Positions 9,136 to 17,377 of a stretch of 64,000 nt of DNA are shown here, piece after piece (within the stretch, counting starts at the first letter, position 1; every line of letters begins with the position of its first letter). The notes beneath the pieces were generated by a model. That model saw only the letters and a list, made by a program, of their open reading frames with translations. It searched no databases and was not told the origin of the DNA. A program made the position numbers and the translations under genes. Source of the stretch: Ornithinibacillus salinisoli (GTDB lineage Bacteria; Bacillota; Bacilli; Bacillales; Amphibacillaceae); NCBI RefSeq assembly GCF_042682545.1, contig NZ_JBHUHQ010000009.1; one strand, written 5' to 3'.

Positions 9136-9534
9136 TTATTTTGAGAATGTCTCTTTTACCACAATCGTTTGGGTTAGCTTTGATTTTTTACAATCGGCAA
9201 ATTCTTTTTCTTCCACTAGTCCTAATTTGATAGCAGATTCAAGTTTTTCTGTATCTGGTCGCCTTACTTCTTCAATAAAATCATTTAAATTTAATTCCTC
9301 TAATTTTTCTATCGTATGTTCATCATCATACCGGATTGCTGAACGTATTTGTCGTTGGACTTTATAATTTCCCCGCTGTATCTCTCCTTTTTTCTCCTTA
9401 CCAAATGAATCGTCCAGTAACTCATGAAATCTTTTCTTTAAGTAATTCATTTCCTGTTCAATGTCTTTCTTTTGTTTATTCAATTCAAAATATCTTTTTA
9501 TTTCTTCTTCCGTGATCGATAAAGTCTCCTCCAT
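9136..9534 (-). CDS. Hypothetical charged, coiled-coil protein (132 aa)
   Basis: I do not recognise the family. The protein is very rich in Glu and Lys. Residues 1-55 look like a coiled coil (ITEEEIKRYFELNKQKKDIE), followed by a smaller domain with YDDEHTIEKLEELNL and a C-terminal TIVVKETF strand. A longer frame starts at 9549, but the GGAGG lies inside it, eight bases before the ATG at 9534, so the shorter form is chosen. It has its own terminator and is divergent from a possible small gene at 9593. Confidence 0.65.
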   Translation of the reverse strand: MEETLSITEEEIKRYFELNKQKKDIEQEMNYLKKRFHELLDDSFGKEKKGEIQRGNYKVQRQIRSAIRYDDEHTIEKLEELNLNDFIEEVRRPDTEKLESAIKLGLVEEKEFADCKKSKLTQTIVVKETFSK

Positions 9535-9592
9535 AACACGAACCTCCATTCTAATCTAGTTAATTTATACTTATGATGATGGAGGAGCTATC

Positions 9593-9736
9593 ATGACTGA
9601 AAAAATAGATTTCGTACCTTCGTACCAAAATATAGAAATATCGATCGAGATGATGTATACGACCACTTATTGTGACAATTACAAAAAACCTCGTCAAAAG
9701 CACCAAACTTTTAAACGAAGCTTTTTGTTTATATGA
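9593..9736 (+). CDS. Possible small protein (47 aa)
   Basis: MTEKIDFVPSYQNIEISIEM, then MYTTTYCDNYKKPRQKHQTF and a short hydrophobic end. The GGAGGAG ribosome site is seven bases before the ATG, better than chance. The stop overlaps the end of cbiQ by eight bases, tail to tail. No family is recognised and no promoter is obvious, so it may be a spurious frame. Confidence 0.4.
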   Translation: MTEKIDFVPSYQNIEISIEMMYTTTYCDNYKKPRQKHQTFKRSFLFI

Positions 9737-10457
9737 TAAAACATTTCTCCAGTACAATTAAAAAAATTATTATAGAAATTGCAAAGCATGATTTAAAAAT
9801 GTCACTAAGTTTTGGTGTGTTCGTATTCTGAAATGTCAAACTCCCTGTAAAACCTCGTGAAACCATTGCTTCATGCATTTTTTCTGAGCGTTGGATAGCC
9901 TTAAAAAGTAGTGAAGCAATTAAATGTCCATAAACCTTTAGACTATTTATTCGAATTCCTCCATGGAAAAAACGTGATTTGGTTGCAGTTATCATACGCT
10001 CAATGTCATCTAAAAATAAAAATACATAACGGTAGGATAAGATTAAAATGGTAATTAATATCGGGGGCAGTTTTAATCCAGCTAGACCATTTATTAAGTC
10101 ATCTAAAGATTGAGTTTCAAGGACAATCGTTATTACAGTCATCGATATATATGCCTTCATAATGATTATTATGGAGAAGATCGCATTTTCGACACTGTAC
10201 TGCCATAAGAGCGGTATTGTCATTAGTAACAAAAAAGGTGTAATAATTAAATACCTTTTAAGCAATAGAAAAAAAGAAATCCTTATGAGAAGAAATAAAA
10301 AAAGTGCTAAAGTATATGCAATGAATAACGTATGGGGAGACTCCAAGCTGATTACACCAAATATATAACAAATTGCTGCAATTAGTTTAGCCCTTGATTC
10401 CCAGGAATTAGCCCAATTTTGTATGGTCCCTTGTTTATCTTTGGCTATGTTATCCAT
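9729..10457 (-). CDS. cbiQ: ECF transporter transmembrane component CbiQ/NikQ
   Basis: A 242-residue membrane protein with about six hydrophobic helices. It carries the EcfT/CbiQ signatures ESRAKLIAAI near the N-terminus, RYVFLFLDDIERM, and the coupling motif EAMVSRGF near residue 205 (the A-R-G box that contacts the ATPase). The frame is open further upstream, but the ATG at 10457 follows the nikK-like stop by 11 bases and has a GGTGTGAGGG site. It is the membrane coupler for CbiM and CbiO in cobalt or nickel uptake. Confidence 0.88.
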   Translation of the reverse strand: MDNIAKDKQGTIQNWANSWESRAKLIAAICYIFGVISLESPHTLFIAYTLALFLFLLIRISFFLLLKRYLIITPFLLLMTIPLLWQYSVENAIFSIIIIMKAYISMTVITIVLETQSLDDLINGLAGLKLPPILITILILSYRYVFLFLDDIERMITATKSRFFHGGIRINSLKVYGHLIASLLFKAIQRSEKMHEAMVSRGFTGSLTFQNTNTPKLSDIFKSCFAISIIIFLIVLEKCFII

Positions 10458-10468
10458 GCCCTCACACC

Positions 10469-11296
10469 TTATCTTATTCGCTTCCGTAACATAATCAGGG
10501 TTAAAGAAGTGCCAAGCAATAACCCCACAACAAGCATTGCCAATAGTGACCAAAGATTAGTATGTTCCTCTTGATCTACTTTATCAGTAGTGTCAACTAA
10601 TAGTGTTGATGTGTTACTGATCACTTCATAGCTTTCACCTTGAATCGAACCTGCTTCTTCTTCAATGAGATTTGCTTTGATTAACCATTTACCAGTTGAT
10701 TCGAATGTGAAACTAAACCTTCCGTTGTCATCTGTTGTAGTTTCTAAAATTTCATGTTCAGGACCATATGCGGTAACGGTTGACTCAGAAATAGTAGAAC
10801 CGTATAGTAATATCTTTCCAGTAAACTTTCCGATTGAGAAATCTGTCAGATCTACATCTGGAACTATCTCAAATTCCATGTCAACAGATTCAACAGCATG
10901 TGAAGAGGAATTACCAACATGATGAACAACTTTTGCCATATGATTACTTAGTTGTGTAGTGCCTTCTTCGGGTGTATAGGTACCTTTTTCTCTATTTGCC
11001 CAAAATGTATAGGTACCATCACTAGTTATGGGGACATTCGCTCTTGAATAAACCCCAGCCTCTTCTAAATTTAATTGTTTTACAGTACCCTCTGGATATC
11101 TTACATATAATTCGAATTCATCAGGACTTGCTTCACTAACATAATCTCGTATATGTCCCCATAGTACATCTACTCTTAGTTCTCCACTATTCTCATACTC
11201 TTCAACTTGAATATACAATTCATGTGCAGTAACACTTGGCAAAAACATAAAAAATGCACATGAGAATGCTAAAAGAATAATTATGTATTTTCGCAT
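10469..11296 (-). CDS. NikK-like (DUF4198-type) component of a nickel/cobalt transporter
   Basis: A 275-residue exported protein. It has a signal peptide (residues 1-24, cleavage near VTAHE), a mature N-terminus beginning HELYIQVEEY, an extracytoplasmic beta-rich region, a carboxypeptidase-regulatory-like repeat (VTAYGPEHEILETTTDDNGR), and a C-terminal membrane anchor ending LRKRIR. Proteins of this layout accompany CbiM/CbiQ in NikKLMQO-type systems. The exposed N-terminal His suggests metal capture. It is the third gene of the minus-strand cbi cluster. Confidence 0.75.
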   Translation of the reverse strand: MRKYIIILLAFSCAFFMFLPSVTAHELYIQVEEYENSGELRVDVLWGHIRDYVSEASPDEFELYVRYPEGTVKQLNLEEAGVYSRANVPITSDGTYTFWANREKGTYTPEEGTTQLSNHMAKVVHHVGNSSSHAVESVDMEFEIVPDVDLTDFSIGKFTGKILLYGSTISESTVTAYGPEHEILETTTDDNGRFSFTFESTGKWLIKANLIEEEAGSIQGESYEVISNTSTLLVDTTDKVDQEEHTNLWSLLAMLVVGLLLGTSLTLIMLRKRIR

Positions 11297-11311
11297 ATTC
11301 CCACCTCGAAT

Positions 11312-11728
11312 TTATTTTGTATTTGTCCGGAAAAAGTAACTCGCCCCTATAAAAAGCAAAATGGATACTCCTAATAACGCTCTGATAAAGATTGGAATGG
11401 TACTGACTGTTGTATTCTCATTTAGATTAGATGCAGCTCGGTGACCCATACCATCATCAGCGATTATTCGATGTACATCTAATCCTTTTTCATAGTTTAG
11501 GTACCCGTTTTCATCAACGCCTTCCTCTAGTTGAATTTTTCCGTTTTTGTCATAAATAGTAACATATGCTAAAGGTGCTGGAGTTCCGTTATCATATCGT
11601 ACATAAATACGTCCATCTTCTACTTGCTCTACGATCATTTTATGAGCAAAAACAGTATAAGGACTTGAAAATGTAATGCATACTATGGATATAAGGGAAA
11701 TCATAAGGAAGTTAATTTTATTCTCCAT
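11312..11728 (-). CDS. NikL-like accessory component of the nickel/cobalt ECF transporter
   Basis: A 138-residue protein with a signal peptide whose mature form begins AHKMIVEQVEDG. A beta-sandwich-like segment (RYDNGTPAPLAYVTIYDKNG) and an MGHRAA loop follow, and a C-terminal membrane helix ends the chain. Both this and the NikK-like protein start their mature chains with (A)H, a likely metal-binding N-terminus. The start overlaps the end of cbiM by 11 bases, showing translational coupling. Confidence 0.72.
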   Translation of the reverse strand: MENKINFLMISLISIVCITFSSPYTVFAHKMIVEQVEDGRIYVRYDNGTPAPLAYVTIYDKNGKIQLEEGVDENGYLNYEKGLDVHRIIADDGMGHRAASNLNENTTVSTIPIFIRALLGVSILLFIGASYFFRTNTK

Positions 11729-12353
11729 TATTTTGTCCCCTACTTTCCATAGGAATATGTTTGAACAAACTTGGCCTCATGGAATACAGTTGTTTTACCG
11801 AAAATCCCGTTAGAACACCTTCGAGTAATGCAAGGGGAAAGTATGCTATAAGGACAATTTGAATTACTGAAAAAGCTCCATCTCCATAACGCTCATCTGA
11901 GAATAAAAGAAGCATTATTAGTAATAGAACTCCAAAACAAATGGCGAAAAAACCACCAATAAATCCCTTTAAAAACATAGTGGATTTTGTGTAATGTCTA
12001 ACTAAAAAGTGAATTAAAAGAGCTGGTAAGGACATTAACAATAAATTAGCACCAAAAGTACTTACTCCACCATGTTGAAATAAAAGAGCTTGGAGTACTA
12101 ATCCTACGAAAACAGCCAATGGTGCACGGCGACCAAGAATTAAACCTAAAAAACCGCCTAATAGGGGATGAATGGAAGTGGGTCCGATTGGAATATTGAT
12201 TAATGAAGCAACAAAAAATGTGCCAGATAGCAGACTGATTTTGGGGATTTCTTCCTCAGTTACTCCTTTTAAAGCATAGGTTAAAATACCAACTGCCCCA
12301 GCTGTGGTAGTGGCTGCAACTGAAATGCTTAAAACACCATCTGCAATATGCAA
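11718..12353 (-). CDS. cbiM: Cobalt/nickel ECF transporter substrate-binding membrane protein CbiM
   Basis: A 211-residue membrane protein. The N-terminus MHIADGVLS is the CbiM/NikM signature in which the amino group, His2 and nearby residues bind the metal; the chain must begin exactly there, and the start codon is TTG at 12353 with a GGAGGG site six bases before it. GPTSIHPLLGGFLGLILGR and FQHGG supply further conserved His residues. It is the first gene of the cbiM-nikL-nikK-cbiQ cluster. The ATPase gene cbiO is 2.2 kb upstream, beyond a spore cluster. Confidence 0.9.
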   Translation of the reverse strand: MHIADGVLSISVAATTTAGAVGILTYALKGVTEEEIPKISLLSGTFFVASLINIPIGPTSIHPLLGGFLGLILGRRAPLAVFVGLVLQALLFQHGGVSTFGANLLLMSLPALLIHFLVRHYTKSTMFLKGFIGGFFAICFGVLLLIMLLLFSDERYGDGAFSVIQIVLIAYFPLALLEGVLTGFSVKQLYSMRPSLFKHIPMESRGQNNGE

Positions 12354-12477
12354 AACAACCCTCCTCTACACGCTAAAAAAGAATTTAACTAAATATATTA
12401 TGTGATGAGAAAGAATATGAGTTTTTTCTGTAAGTAGGTGTATGGATTGTTAGTATTTTAATAGGGATATAAGTTGT

Positions 12478-12525
12478 AAAAAAACTGCCACTCATAGACC
12501 TACTGAAAATGAGGTTACAAGTGGC
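12478..12525 (-). terminator. Terminator of the 12559-12855 gene
   Basis: On the minus strand GCCACT...AGTGGC (12520-12525 with 12487-12492), with an inner ACCT/AGGT stem, is followed by AGTTTTTTT. Confidence 0.72.
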
Positions 12526-12558
12526 TTTCAACAGGAAAGTACTGATAGGCCGTACGCA

Positions 12559-12855
12559 TTAGCGGTGTGGTATATATTGACCTGGAAATTGTTGTGTATG
12601 CATGGTGTGCGTAAACCCTTTTGGATGTGGTGTTTTATAATCGTCCGATGGCCAATGAGCAACATTTAGCTTGTTATAGGTCACTGTTTGATCTGGGGCA
12701 AATGCACAAACATTACCTTTGTTTTCGCCAATTTCTTTAACAAGTTGTTGCTGTGGGAATGGAGACCATCCTTGATTTGGCATATTCGTATGTGGTTGGC
12801 GTGGGTTGTAAACACCATAATAGATAGGTATCCCAGGTTGATAATAGTAAGTCAA
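12559..12855 (-). CDS. Hypothetical Tyr/Pro/Gln-rich protein, possible spore coat component
   Basis: A 98-residue protein beginning MTYYYQPGIPIYYGVYNPRQ, with many Pro, Gln, Tyr and His residues and a single Cys. I do not recognise the family. The start is TTG with an AGGAGGAG site. It is divergent from the gerP-like genes and has its own terminator. Composition and neighbours suggest a coat or exosporium protein; that is inference. Confidence 0.6.
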   Translation of the reverse strand: MTYYYQPGIPIYYGVYNPRQPHTNMPNQGWSPFPQQQLVKEIGENKGNVCAFAPDQTVTYNKLNVAHWPSDDYKTPHPKGFTHTMHTQQFPGQYIPHR

Positions 12856-13183
12856 TTCTACTCCTCCTTTAATTACACATTCCGTATATATGTATTCATG
12901 ATCAGGTTTGATTGCTATTAATAGGGTTTGTATATTTTTACACTTCGCTTGAAATGGGGGCTATCGGAATGGACGTGGAGTACGTTATTCCAGTGGGAAG
13001 CGACTGCCTGGAGCAAAAATCACGTTGTATTTATATCGTAGCAGGTTCATTTCTTGTGAGAATCATCAATCTTTTAGAAAATAGTCTAAAAGTAATTTTA
13101 GGATTTAGGGGGGAGAGATTGCCTTCACAGTTTATCTATATACTGAATACAATGTGGTATTAAAGCAAAGTAAGGTGGTTCTT
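12856..13183. other. Divergent intergenic region between the coat-like and gerP-like genes
   Basis: This stretch should hold the promoters of both the minus-strand coat-like gene and the plus-strand gerP-like genes. An 83-codon open frame at 12912-13163 (+) has no ribosome site and I do not call it. I found no confident sigma-factor match by eye. Confidence 0.4.
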
Positions 13184-13411
13184 ATGGTTCCAACACACAT
13201 TAATAATATTTTTGGGGTCAGGATTAATTCAGCAAATAGTAATTCATCCATAAATTACGGAAATGCTCTTCTGAAAGGGAACCAAGCTAATATGAAACAG
13301 AATACAGGTTATTGGCAACCAGGAGATGCAAATTTTAGTCCGCTTCAGTTTAATAACTCGAATATATCCAACGATCCTGATGTAACGGATCAGGCGCAGG
13401 CCCAGGTATAA
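13184..13411 (+). CDS. GerPA/GerPF-family spore germination protein
   Basis: A 75-residue protein, MVPTHINNIFGVRINSANSN at the start, then NYGNALLKGNQANMKQNTGY and a DPDVTDQAQAQV end. The gerPA/gerPF family has the same plan: an IxxxxINSxSxxxxxNxGD strand, a small Gly/Asn-rich core and a DPDLxDQ-type tail. Members help nutrients pass the spore coat. The ATG at 13184 has an AAGGTGG site; the frame extends upstream without one. It pairs with a paralogue at 13573. Confidence 0.78.
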   Translation: MVPTHINNIFGVRINSANSNSSINYGNALLKGNQANMKQNTGYWQPGDANFSPLQFNNSNISNDPDVTDQAQAQV

Positions 13412-13572
13412 AATTCTTTATCCCGTAAGTGTCCGATTCGTTCATCTAACAATCAGTGGGGATGAAGCCACCACCCTGCTGATTGAAGATTCACTTTATG
13501 GAGGGGGCAAATCATCCCCCTTTGTAATTAATTTATTAGATAATAACGCGTCCATATTTGAGGAGGCTAGGT

Positions 13573-13797
13573 ATGAGTAGTCATACTAATAATATATTTG
13601 GAATACGTATCAATACAGTTGTGGCCAATGGTTCAGTTAACTTTGGCAACACATGGCATACAGGTCAACAAGCGAATTTAAAGGTTAATGTAGGTTACTG
13701 GCATAATGGAGATGCAAATAATAGCCCTCTTCAATTTAATAATGTGAACTATGCAAATGATACGGATGTTACTGATCAATTACAGAAGCAAATATAA
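13573..13797 (+). CDS. GerPA/GerPF-family spore germination protein, paralogue
   Basis: A 74-residue paralogue of the preceding protein: SHTNNIFGIRINT, NFGNTWHTGQQANLKVNVGY, then GDANNSPLQFNN and DTDVTDQ. More than half the positions agree with the gene at 13184. GAGGAGG lies seven bases before the ATG at 13573. Likely a coat permeability or germination factor. Confidence 0.78.
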   Translation: MSSHTNNIFGIRINTVVANGSVNFGNTWHTGQQANLKVNVGYWHNGDANNSPLQFNNVNYANDTDVTDQLQKQI

Positions 13798-13818
13798 GTG
13801 ATGAAAGGCTGAAGTTAT

Positions 13819-14019
13819 ATGGAAATGCAAATAAACATTAGGAATATTAGGGTTAACTCGATAAGTACACTAGGTTCAATGAATGTAGGAAAAGTGTTTT
13901 TTACTAAAAATCAAGCGAGCCAACTCCAGCTTCCTAAGTCCTATTTTGAGGATCAAGAAATGGAAGAGGAAGAAATAAAACCGTTAGTCCCTAATATCCC
14001 TTTTCCACCTACAGACTAG
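13819..14019 (+). CDS. GerPD/GerPE-like small spore protein
   Basis: A 66-residue protein: MEMQINIRNIRVNSISTLGS, then MNVGKVFFTKNQASQLQLPK and an acidic-Pro tail ending PNIPFPPTD. The INxxxIRVNSIS...NVGxxxxT segment and the Pro-rich end resemble small GerP proteins such as GerPD. It is placed between GerPA/PF-like and GerPC-like genes. The ribosome site is weak (GAAAGG). Confidence 0.62.
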   Translation: MEMQINIRNIRVNSISTLGSMNVGKVFFTKNQASQLQLPKSYFEDQEMEEEEIKPLVPNIPFPPTD

Positions 14020-14051
14020 ATTGTGAATTATATCATAGGAGGAGTAATAGT

Positions 14052-14531
14052 ATGAGTCAAAAAAAGCATTATCATCCTTACTACCCAACAGGGTATTACC
14101 CCTTCCCTTTTCAAAATACCTATTATCAGAGTCCGTATTTTATAATGCCCAACACGCAACAACCAACACAAAATAACCAGACGGAAATGCAAAATGATGA
14201 AAATGAACCACTGAGTATCAGTGACCATTTAGATAAAATATATAACAAATTGACTCATCTAGAAGAGGAAAATAAGCAGATAAAGGAAGAGTTAACAAAT
14301 AAAAAAACAATCAATGTGGAAAATGTCAATTATAAAATTCAGGATCTACATGTTGAGGATTTATCTGGAGCATTACTAGTTGGTCTTACCTCTTGGGGAG
14401 ATGCGGAGGAATTAAAAGAGTTACTCGCCGAAAATGGTCCAGTTACGTTTAATGATATAAACACAGATGAAATACAAAACAGCATGATGAACCATCAAAC
14501 TGATAACCAACAAAATGAAGAGGAACAATAA
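14052..14531 (+). CDS. GerPC-like spore germination protein
   Basis: A 159-residue protein with a Tyr/Pro-rich N-terminus (residues 1-35), a Gln/Asn linker, a coiled coil (SISDHLDKIYNKLTHLEEEN), and a C-terminal segment with VENVNYKIQDLHVEDLSGAL and LVGLTSWGDAEELKEL. The last part matches the GerPC plan (I.R.DYKFDQLKVE.L.GTLNIGL). GGAGGAG precedes the ATG. It is the last gene of the spore cluster and ends at a perfect terminator. Confidence 0.72.
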   Translation: MSQKKHYHPYYPTGYYPFPFQNTYYQSPYFIMPNTQQPTQNNQTEMQNDENEPLSISDHLDKIYNKLTHLEEENKQIKEELTNKKTINVENVNYKIQDLHVEDLSGALLVGLTSWGDAEELKELLAENGPVTFNDINTDEIQNSMMNHQTDNQQNEEEQ

Positions 14532-14532
14532 T

Positions 14533-14575
14533 CCAACTTTCGTAGCATGAAGTAATAAGTTGCTACGAAAGTTGG
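14533..14575. terminator. Bidirectional terminator between gerPC-like gene and cbiO
   Basis: A perfect 15-bp stem (14533-14547 with 14561-14575) with a 13-base loop between two convergent genes. Confidence 0.85.
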
Positions 14576-14579
14576 TAGA

Positions 14580-15416
14580 TTAATACTGGTATTTATTATT
14601 TTCGTTAAATCGTTTAAAAAGTAAGCGAAAAGCTTCTTGTTCGTTAATTGGAAGTTTGCTAGAGGAAAACTCAGGGACCATTTTAAACGTTCTTGCAATA
14701 ATAGGTAAATGGAGATTAGCTATTCGTATAAATTCTTCGTCCGCTAATAGCTGGTTACTACCAACCGCAAGTATTTTTCCATCCTTTAATAGGACAACCA
14801 TATCCGCCCAAGAAGCAGCAAAATTCACATCATGTGTGGACAATAGTATTGTTTTACCCATGTAATGTAAACCTTGCAGTAGTCCAGTAATCTCATCTTG
14901 ACCTGCAGGATCTAAGAAAGCCATCGGTTCATCCAACAAGACTATATCTGGTCTCATGGCAAGGATACCAGCAATGGCAACTCGTTTTTTTTGTCCATAG
15001 CTTAAATGATAAGGTGCCCTTTCTTTGTATTCGAGCATTCCAACATTCCCAAGGGCAGCTGTGCATATTTCTTGAACTTCCTCCTCTGACATTTGTAAGT
15101 TACGTGGTCCAAATGTAACATCATCCCAAACGGTTCCTGAAAATACTTGGTCATCAGGATCTTGAAATACTAATCCCACCTGTTGCCGAATGAAGCGGGC
15201 ATTTTTTCTAGTAATAGGATTTCCTAAAATCGAAATTATTCCTTCACTCGGTTCCTTCAAACCATTCAAATGATGCAATAAAGTAGATTTACCAGCACCA
15301 TTTGGTCCGAGCAGTGCAACTTTTGCACCTACAGGAATGTTTAATGTTATATCTGTTAATGCTTTGATACCATTTTCGTACTGATAGGTAACATTCTTTA
15401 TTTTAATCGCATCCAT
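14580..15416 (-). CDS. cbiO: ECF transporter ATPase CbiO/NikO
   Basis: A 278-residue ABC ATPase. Walker A is GPNGAGKST near residue 37, the Q-loop VGLVFQDPDDQVF, the signature LSYGQKKRVAIAG (LSYGQ rather than LSGGQ, as in CbiO/NikO), and Walker B DIVLLDEPMAFLDP, with H-loop STHDVNF. It should power CbiM/CbiQ. It is separated from them by the spore cluster, with its own AAAGGAAA ribosome site. It lies just downstream of the ureohydrolase gene, same strand, across a terminator. Confidence 0.88.
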   Translation of the reverse strand: MDAIKIKNVTYQYENGIKALTDITLNIPVGAKVALLGPNGAGKSTLLHHLNGLKEPSEGIISILGNPITRKNARFIRQQVGLVFQDPDDQVFSGTVWDDVTFGPRNLQMSEEEVQEICTAALGNVGMLEYKERAPYHLSYGQKKRVAIAGILAMRPDIVLLDEPMAFLDPAGQDEITGLLQGLHYMGKTILLSTHDVNFAASWADMVVLLKDGKILAVGSNQLLADEEFIRIANLHLPIIARTFKMVPEFSSSKLPINEQEAFRLLFKRFNENNKYQY

Positions 15417-15450
15417 GACTATGGTTTCCTTTCTGTACGTAAAATAAATT

Positions 15451-15486
15451 AAGGAGTCCCGAATTTCAGATTTTGGGGGACTCCTT
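15451..15486 (-). terminator. Terminator between the ureohydrolase gene and cbiO
   Basis: AAGGAGTCCC (15451-15460) pairs with GGGACTCCTT (15477-15486); T-rich on both sides. It may be only partial, letting cbiO be read from upstream. Confidence 0.75.
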
Positions 15487-15493
15487 TTATTTA

Positions 15494-16645
15494 TTAAAAT
15501 TGCTTACCTAGTTTTCCTGCCTTCACCATTGCTGCTAACACATCAGATATGACCCGTGTTCCTAAAAGAGCAGTTTGATCACTCACATCATATGGTGGAG
15601 AAACTTCTACTAGTTCCATACCGCAAATACCTTCACTCGCTACTCGGTTAATAAATTGGATGCCTTCTCTTGGTAGAAACCCACCTGGCTCAGGCCAACC
15701 TGTTCCTGGTACAAAACCACTATCGAATGAGTCGATGTCAACGCTTAGATAAACAGCGTTTGCCCCGTTCCAAGCTTTTTCTAAGGCAATGTCTGCAATA
15801 TGATCAATTCCATGCTTTTCAATATCTCCCATTGTAATTACTGTTGTATTGAACTTCCTTACGTTTTTAACTGCTTCACGTGGTACTTGCCATCCACCAA
15901 TTCCAACCTGAACGAGGTTTTCTGGTGGGGCGTTTGGAATATTTGTCGCATGAAACCACGGGGTGGTATGCATTCGTTCGTCCATGTCTTTTTCCTGTAA
16001 GTCAAGATGACGGTCCATATGGATGATTCCAACTTTTCCATCTACATTATCGGCAATTGCGCGTAAACATGGATAACCTATTGCGTGATCTCCACCAAGC
16101 ATTATTGGGAGTGTTCCTTGTGCAAATACATGAGATACCGCCTTAAATATTTGATCAAAGCTTTTTTCGATATTGGCGATGGTAAACACATCACCAACAT
16201 CACACATTTTCAAGGACTCCTTTAAGTCAACTTGATATTCATAGCTATATGATGTGTATAATTTCGAAATTCTCCGTATTGCTTCAGGACCAAATCTTGC
16301 TCCTGCACGGTAAGTTGTTCCAATATCGAATGGGACCCCTATAAATGCTACATCATACTCACCAACGCGTCGAACATCTTCTAAGAATGGAGTACGTAAA
16401 AAAGTTGGAATACCTGCATATGCAGGTCGTGGTTCGCGTGTAAATGTTGAAATTGTTCGGTCGCCGATAGAAGGAGCAGCTTCTAATCCGTATCGAAGAG
16501 AACGCTCTATTTCCTTTTCTCCTTCTATTTCTGGAATTTTTGCCTCTTCAGCTGCCTTTTCAATTCCTAATAAATCAAAAGATCGATCACTTTCTAACGC
16601 TTTTTTTTGTCGGAAACTTAATCCATGATTATCAAAAAAACCCAA
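15494..16645 (-). CDS. gdmH: Ureohydrolase; candidate nickel-dependent guanidine hydrolase
   Basis: A 383-residue arginase/agmatinase-fold protein. Metal ligands are seen in GGDHA, in MDRHLDL (where arginases usually have DAHxD), and in SVDIDSFDSGF. The chain is longer than normal agmatinases (about 300) because of an N-terminal extension of about 80 residues. The usual PGTGTPEPGG loop reads PGTGWPEPGG. Long N-terminus, DRH and this Trp are features I associate with the Sll1077-type guanidine hydrolases. A nickel ECF transporter lies beside it. The start is TTG at 16645 with AGGAGGT six bases before; the frame extends to 16666. Agmatinase or another guanidino hydrolase remains possible. Confidence 0.62.
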   Translation of the reverse strand: MGFFDNHGLSFRQKKALESDRSFDLLGIEKAAEEAKIPEIEGEKEIERSLRYGLEAAPSIGDRTISTFTREPRPAYAGIPTFLRTPFLEDVRRVGEYDVAFIGVPFDIGTTYRAGARFGPEAIRRISKLYTSYSYEYQVDLKESLKMCDVGDVFTIANIEKSFDQIFKAVSHVFAQGTLPIMLGGDHAIGYPCLRAIADNVDGKVGIIHMDRHLDLQEKDMDERMHTTPWFHATNIPNAPPENLVQVGIGGWQVPREAVKNVRKFNTTVITMGDIEKHGIDHIADIALEKAWNGANAVYLSVDIDSFDSGFVPGTGWPEPGGFLPREGIQFINRVASEGICGMELVEVSPPYDVSDQTALLGTRVISDVLAAMVKAGKLGKQF

Positions 16646-16707
16646 ACAAACACCTCCTGTTGCCAAACTCCATTGCTGTCATATTTATATATCGATTAAG
16701 TATATTC

Positions 16708-16729
16708 TGCATGAAGCTTATTTCATGCA
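16708..16729 (-). terminator. Hairpin between the Hsp20 gene and the ureohydrolase gene
   Basis: TGCATGAA (16708-16715) pairs with TTCATGCA (16722-16729). No T-run follows on the minus strand, so it may be a processing or leader hairpin. No guanidine riboswitch motif (paired ACGR loops) is seen here. Confidence 0.35.
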
Positions 16730-16747
16730 CTCTAATTAATTTTACTT

Positions 16748-17251
16748 TTAACCTTCTTTCTCAATATCGTGAATATCAAGTTTTTTCAAGGTTTCTTTTG
16801 TGCGAATTAATCGGTGTAAACATACGTATAGATATCCATGGTGGTAGGAAGCGCTCATTTTGTCATGACGGCATGGGAATGGCAGTTTTACTTTACGAAA
16901 AACTGGACCCTGATATAGTTCTGAATGGAGGGGGCGGAATCCCTTATAGTCAATTTGTATATAACCAGATATTTCAAGTGTCTTATCATATATATCAATT
17001 TGAACATCTTCTAGCATTAATCCTGGAGCTCTGAAAATTAACAATAACTCATTTTCAAGCTCACACATATCAACATTCATACTTGAGTTGTTAGCGGATT
17101 TGGAATTTTTATTATTATTATTAGTATTATTATCGTTGTCGTTTTCAGATCCTTCATCCATATTTTCCAGAAAATCAAAGCTCGAAAAGAAATCATCACC
17201 CAAGAAGTTAGGAAGTTTTTCATTCCATTTTTTTGGCCAATTCTTGTTCAA
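16748..17251 (-). CDS. Hsp20/alpha-crystallin-like protein, possibly spore-associated
   Basis: A 167-residue protein. The N-terminal 60 residues are low-complexity with a long Asn/Asp run. The rest has the alpha-crystallin plan: ELLLIFRAPGLMLEDVQIDI, then LEISGYIQ, FRKVKLPFPC and the final SASYHHGYLYVCL (A-x-x-x-x-G-x-L motif). Some Hsp20 relatives (CotM, CotP) are spore coat proteins, so either a chaperone or coat role fits. The start is TTG with GAGGAG close by. Confidence 0.7.
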   Translation of the reverse strand: MNKNWPKKWNEKLPNFLGDDFFSSFDFLENMDEGSENDNDNNTNNNNKNSKSANNSSMNVDMCELENELLLIFRAPGLMLEDVQIDIYDKTLEISGYIQIDYKGFRPLHSELYQGPVFRKVKLPFPCRHDKMSASYHHGYLYVCLHRLIRTKETLKKLDIHDIEKEG

Positions 17252-17377
17252 AAAACTCCTCTCCCTTCGCCCAGTTATTGTTAGTTTAGTTAACCACTGT
17301 AATATAGGTGCCTGTATATAAGAAAGTTATATAATAATTTATCTTCCATATGATGTAGAAAGAAGGGGTGATTAATC

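Noticed and set aside
12354..12478. Cobalamin or NiCo riboswitch upstream of cbiM
   Set aside because: The gap is too short and lacks the conserved core; the only strong hairpin terminates the opposite gene.
12912..13163. An 83-codon plus-strand frame upstream of the gerP-like genes
   Set aside because: No ribosome site, no recognisable family, and it occupies the region where the divergent promoters are expected.
16667..16747. Guanidine riboswitch upstream of the candidate guanidine hydrolase
   Set aside because: Only one hairpin is present, with loop GCTTAT, and no paired ACGR loops or ykkC-like core is visible.
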